DNA from: PWXP01 sp964487655
Lineage (GTDB): Bacteria > Planctomycetota > Planctomycetia > Pirellulales > Thermoguttaceae
Length of the DNA stretch: 6,125 nt
Reading direction: 5' to 3'
NCBI GenBank assembly: GCA_964487655.1
Contig: CAZASB010000289.1
Location: forward strand, 1 to 6,125
The first letter of the stretch is position 1. Every line of letters begins with the position of its first letter. Made by a program: the position numbers and the translations under genes. The notes beneath the pieces were generated by a model. It searched no databases. It was not told the DNA's origin and worked only from the letters and a program-made list of their open reading frames with translations. Positions 5,058-6,125 of this stretch are shown piece after piece.

Positions 5058-5693
5058 CTACCTCGCGATGCGAGCCAAAGGGATCGGTTCGGCCAATACG
5101 AGGGTCACGGCGTCTCTTATAGCCTTCTGCACGTCTTCGATACCTGCGGAAGCGTCCACGACGCGAATCTCTCCAGGACGCCTCGCTGCCTCGGCAAGAA
5201 AACCCTCGCGAACTCGGGCATGAAACGCCGTTCCCTGGCTCTCCATGCGGTCGGGGGTTCCCGTCAGGCGGGCTGCAGCCACTTCCGCCGGTACGTCGAG
5301 CACAATCGTCAGCTTCGGCATGAGGTTTCCAGTAGCCACCCGCCCCACTTCCCAGAGCGTATCGACATCCAGTCCACCCCCGTATCCCTGGTAGACGACG
5401 TTCGCCAGCAGATAGCGATCGGCCAGCACGTTCTTCCCCGCCGCCAGAGCCGGGCGAACGATCTCCTCAGCTAGTTGTGCCCGGGCCGCCATGTACAAAA
5501 GCATCTCGCTTCGGCGGTGGATGCTCAAATCATGACGATTCAGTAGCACGTCGCGAATCGCCTCTCCCAACGGCGTACTGCCCGGATCGCGGCACGTGAC
5601 CACGTCGCGACCGTCGGCTCGCAGCCAGTCGGCCAGAAGCCGACACTGAGTCGATTTCCCGGTGCCATCACCACCGTCAAGAGAGAAAAACAT
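5058..5693 (-). CDS. tmk: Thymidylate kinase (dTMP kinase)
   Basis: This enzyme phosphorylates dTMP to dTDP with ATP, the committed step of dTTP supply in the cytoplasm. With the start at 5693 it has 211 aa, the usual family length. Visible motifs are the P-loop GGDGTGKST at residues 7-15, RDPGSTPLGE at 35-44 (usual form REPGGTPLGE), ADRYLLANVVYQGYG at 91-105 with the DRY signature, the strand LTIVLDVP at 128-135, and the LID region with TPDRMESQG at 146-154 followed by FHARVREGFL. Asp replaces the commoner Glu both at residue 6 and at residue 36; these are conservative changes. The frame stays open to a TTG at 5756, but the extra 21 residues are not family-like. The Shine-Dalgarno AAGGA lies about 13 nt before the ATG and is weak. 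The stop is followed after 6 nt by the holB ATG, so the two genes are almost certainly one operon. I expect an active enzyme. Confidence 0.94.
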   Translation of the reverse strand: MFFSLDGGDGTGKSTQCRLLADWLRADGRDVVTCRDPGSTPLGEAIRDVLLNRHDLSIHRRSEMLLYMAARAQLAEEIVRPALAAGKNVLADRYLLANVVYQGYGGGLDVDTLWEVGRVATGNLMPKLTIVLDVPAEVAAARLTGTPDRMESQGTAFHARVREGFLAEAARRPGEIRVVDASAGIEDVQKAIRDAVTLVLAEPIPLARIAR

Positions 5694-5740
5694 AGGCAGC
5701 CGCAAGTCCTTCAGATTTGTCAACCGGCGCCAACCGCACG

Positions 5741-5804
5741 AAAAAGGCGGCGGCAATTGTCACTTGAACGCAAGAGAGTCCATTCTACGCGATATACCGC
5801 CACC
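5741..5804 (-). terminator. Terminator- or attenuator-like hairpin 48 nt before tmk
   Basis: On the minus strand GGTGGCGG (5797-5804) can pair with CCGCCGCC (5746-5753), eight pairs with one G-U, followed directly by five Ts (5741-5745). The enclosed 43 nt also hold a small CTTG/CAAG stem. It could end transcription arriving from the IS relic, or attenuate tmk-holB. A long loop lowers confidence. Confidence 0.4.
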
Positions 5805-5811
5805 TTGCCAT
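5782..5811 (-). promoter_or_regulatory. Weak candidate promoter of the tmk-holB operon
   Basis: On the minus strand ATGGCA (5806-5811, 4 of 6) and TAGAAT (5782-5787, 5 of 6) are spaced by 18 bp. Transcription would start near 5775 and give a leader of about 80 nt. Its -10 lies inside the loop of the hairpin at 5741-5804, so a transcript from here would lack the 5' arm and escape that hairpin. Confidence 0.25.
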
Positions 5812-5844
5812 CGGGCGAGCGACATGGTTCCGTTAGGGTGAAAC

Positions 5845-5875
5845 GCCGGGTGGGCGAGGCTCCCGCCGTGCCGCA
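5845..5875. repeat. GC-rich repeat-like word next to the transposase relic
   Basis: The word GGGTGGGCGAGGCTCCCGCC (5849-5868) and its flanks look like the intergenic GC-rich repeats I associate with planctomycete genomes (reverse complement with GGCGGGAGCCTCGCCC). It starts exactly where similarity to a transposase stops. Only one copy is in the window, although the GGGTGGG core recurs at the right edge. The repeat identity is from memory, not from a search. Confidence 0.35.
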
Positions 5876-5935
5876 GCGTCGAACCGACTTGCCATCGATA
5901 GCAATCACTTTCTGCGGACTTGACTTCCGGTGCAA
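5876..5935 (-). pseudogene. Relic of an ISAs1/H-repeat-type transposase
   Basis: On the minus strand 5876-5911 encodes KVIAIDGKSVRR, which matches the catalytic-start block of ISAs1-family (H-repeat associated) transposases, typically VIAIDGKTLR, where the Asp is part of the DDE core. Nothing upstream or downstream in any frame resembles the rest of such a protein (normally over 350 aa). A second minus-strand frame upstream begins at an ATG (5945-5947) 9 nt after a GGAG, but runs out of frame with the relic. The match is short, so chance is possible, but the block is distinctive. If real it is a decayed fragment left by an insertion sequence. Confidence 0.4.
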
Positions 5936-5960
5936 TGACTTCGAGCATGAGCAATGTCTC

Positions 5961-5991
5961 CTAATGGGTGGTGAATCAACTCCACCATTAG
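5961..5991. repeat. Bulged inverted repeat near the transposase relic
   Basis: CTAATGGGTGG (5961-5971) pairs with CCACCATTAG (5982-5991), ten pairs with a single bulged G, over a 10-nt loop. It lies 26 bp from the relic, on its N-terminal side. It could be an end of the former insertion sequence, a REP-like element or a small hairpin in the former leader. No second copy is in the window. Confidence 0.5.
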
Positions 5992-6070
5992 AAACGAAAG
6001 CACTTCCTGGCGCTACTTTACCTGAATTGTCATGTTTACGCAGAGCGCGCGTTCGCCGTGGGGTACTGCG

Positions 6071-6108
6071 GGGCTAGCCCGGATTATTCATGATAGGTAG
6101 GGTGGGTC
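6071..6108. repeat. Palindrome and repeat-like word at the right edge
   Basis: GGGCTAGCCC (6071-6080) is a perfect 10-bp palindrome. After GGATTATTCATGATA comes GGTAGGGTGGGTC (6096-6108), a word resembling the left arm of intergenic repeats common in planctomycetes (GGGTGGGTC... paired with GACCCACC). The right arm, if any, would lie past the window end. Confidence 0.35.
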
Positions 6109-6125
6109 AAACAAGCCGCTTCTTT

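Larger units (their letters stand above)
5694..6125. other. 432-bp non-coding mosaic upstream of tmk
   Basis: No intact gene is visible. From left to right it holds a terminator-like hairpin (5741-5804), a weak candidate promoter (5782-5811), a GC-rich repeat-like word (5845-5875), a transposase relic (5876-5935), a bulged inverted repeat (5961-5991), a perfect 10-bp palindrome (6071-6080) and a GGTAGGGTGGGTC word near the edge. Open frames on both strands change character abruptly, which fits accumulated remnants of mobile or repeat DNA. Confidence 0.55.

Noticed and set aside
5718..5723. Perfect TTGACA on the minus strand just before tmk
   Set aside because: The nearest -10-like hexamer (TATGTT) is 23 bp away and overlaps the tmk start codon, so the spacing does not fit a promoter.
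5694..5756. 21-residue N-terminal extension of tmk from a TTG
   Set aside because: The family fold starts at MFFSLDGGDG; the extension crosses non-conserved sequence.

Overview
The window looks like chromosomal DNA of a planctomycete, most likely a Pirellulales-type lineage. This is judged from gene content rather than a marker gene: a secreted PmoA-family (DUF6807) protein of the kind that is multiplied in Planctomycetes, a short-form CsrA, small orphan proteins in the planctomycete style, moderate to high GC, and long intergenic stretches with hairpins and IS relics. No rRNA, tRNA, CRISPR array or intact mobile element was seen.

Left part (1-2540, + strand). A membrane-anchored HtrA/DegS-type serine protease is preceded by a near-consensus sigma70-type promoter. 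It is followed by a secreted PmoA-family protein with its own extended -10 promoter, a strong Shine-Dalgarno site and two or three terminator-like hairpins. A possible divergent promoter at the extreme left points out of the window. Middle part (2540-3998). A 98-aa orphan gene comes first, then a large GC-rich hairpin in the leader of csrA, then csrA itself. A convergent 71-aa orphan gene on the - strand is separated from csrA by one hairpin. About 400 bp without a convincing gene follow, holding a candidate - strand promoter inside a perfect 10-bp inverted repeat.

Right part (3999-6125, - strand). Thymidylate kinase (tmk) and the DNA polymerase III delta' subunit (holB) form a two-gene operon with a 6-nt gap, transcribed right to left. 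tmk makes dTDP for dTTP synthesis and HolB is part of the clamp loader, so the pair joins precursor supply to replication, a common bacterial pairing. Upstream of tmk are about 430 bp of non-coding mosaic DNA: a terminator- or attenuator-like hairpin, a GC-rich repeat-like word, a short relic of an ISAs1/H-repeat-type transposase, a bulged inverted repeat, and a palindrome with a GGTAGGGTGGGTC word at the edge.

No clear new multi-gene system was found. The most useful leads are the csrA leader with its large hairpin and upstream orphan gene, the small convergent orphan gene, and the non-coding structure at 3645-3830. Family assignments rest on motifs read by eye. Promoters and hairpins are pattern matches that were not scored by any program.
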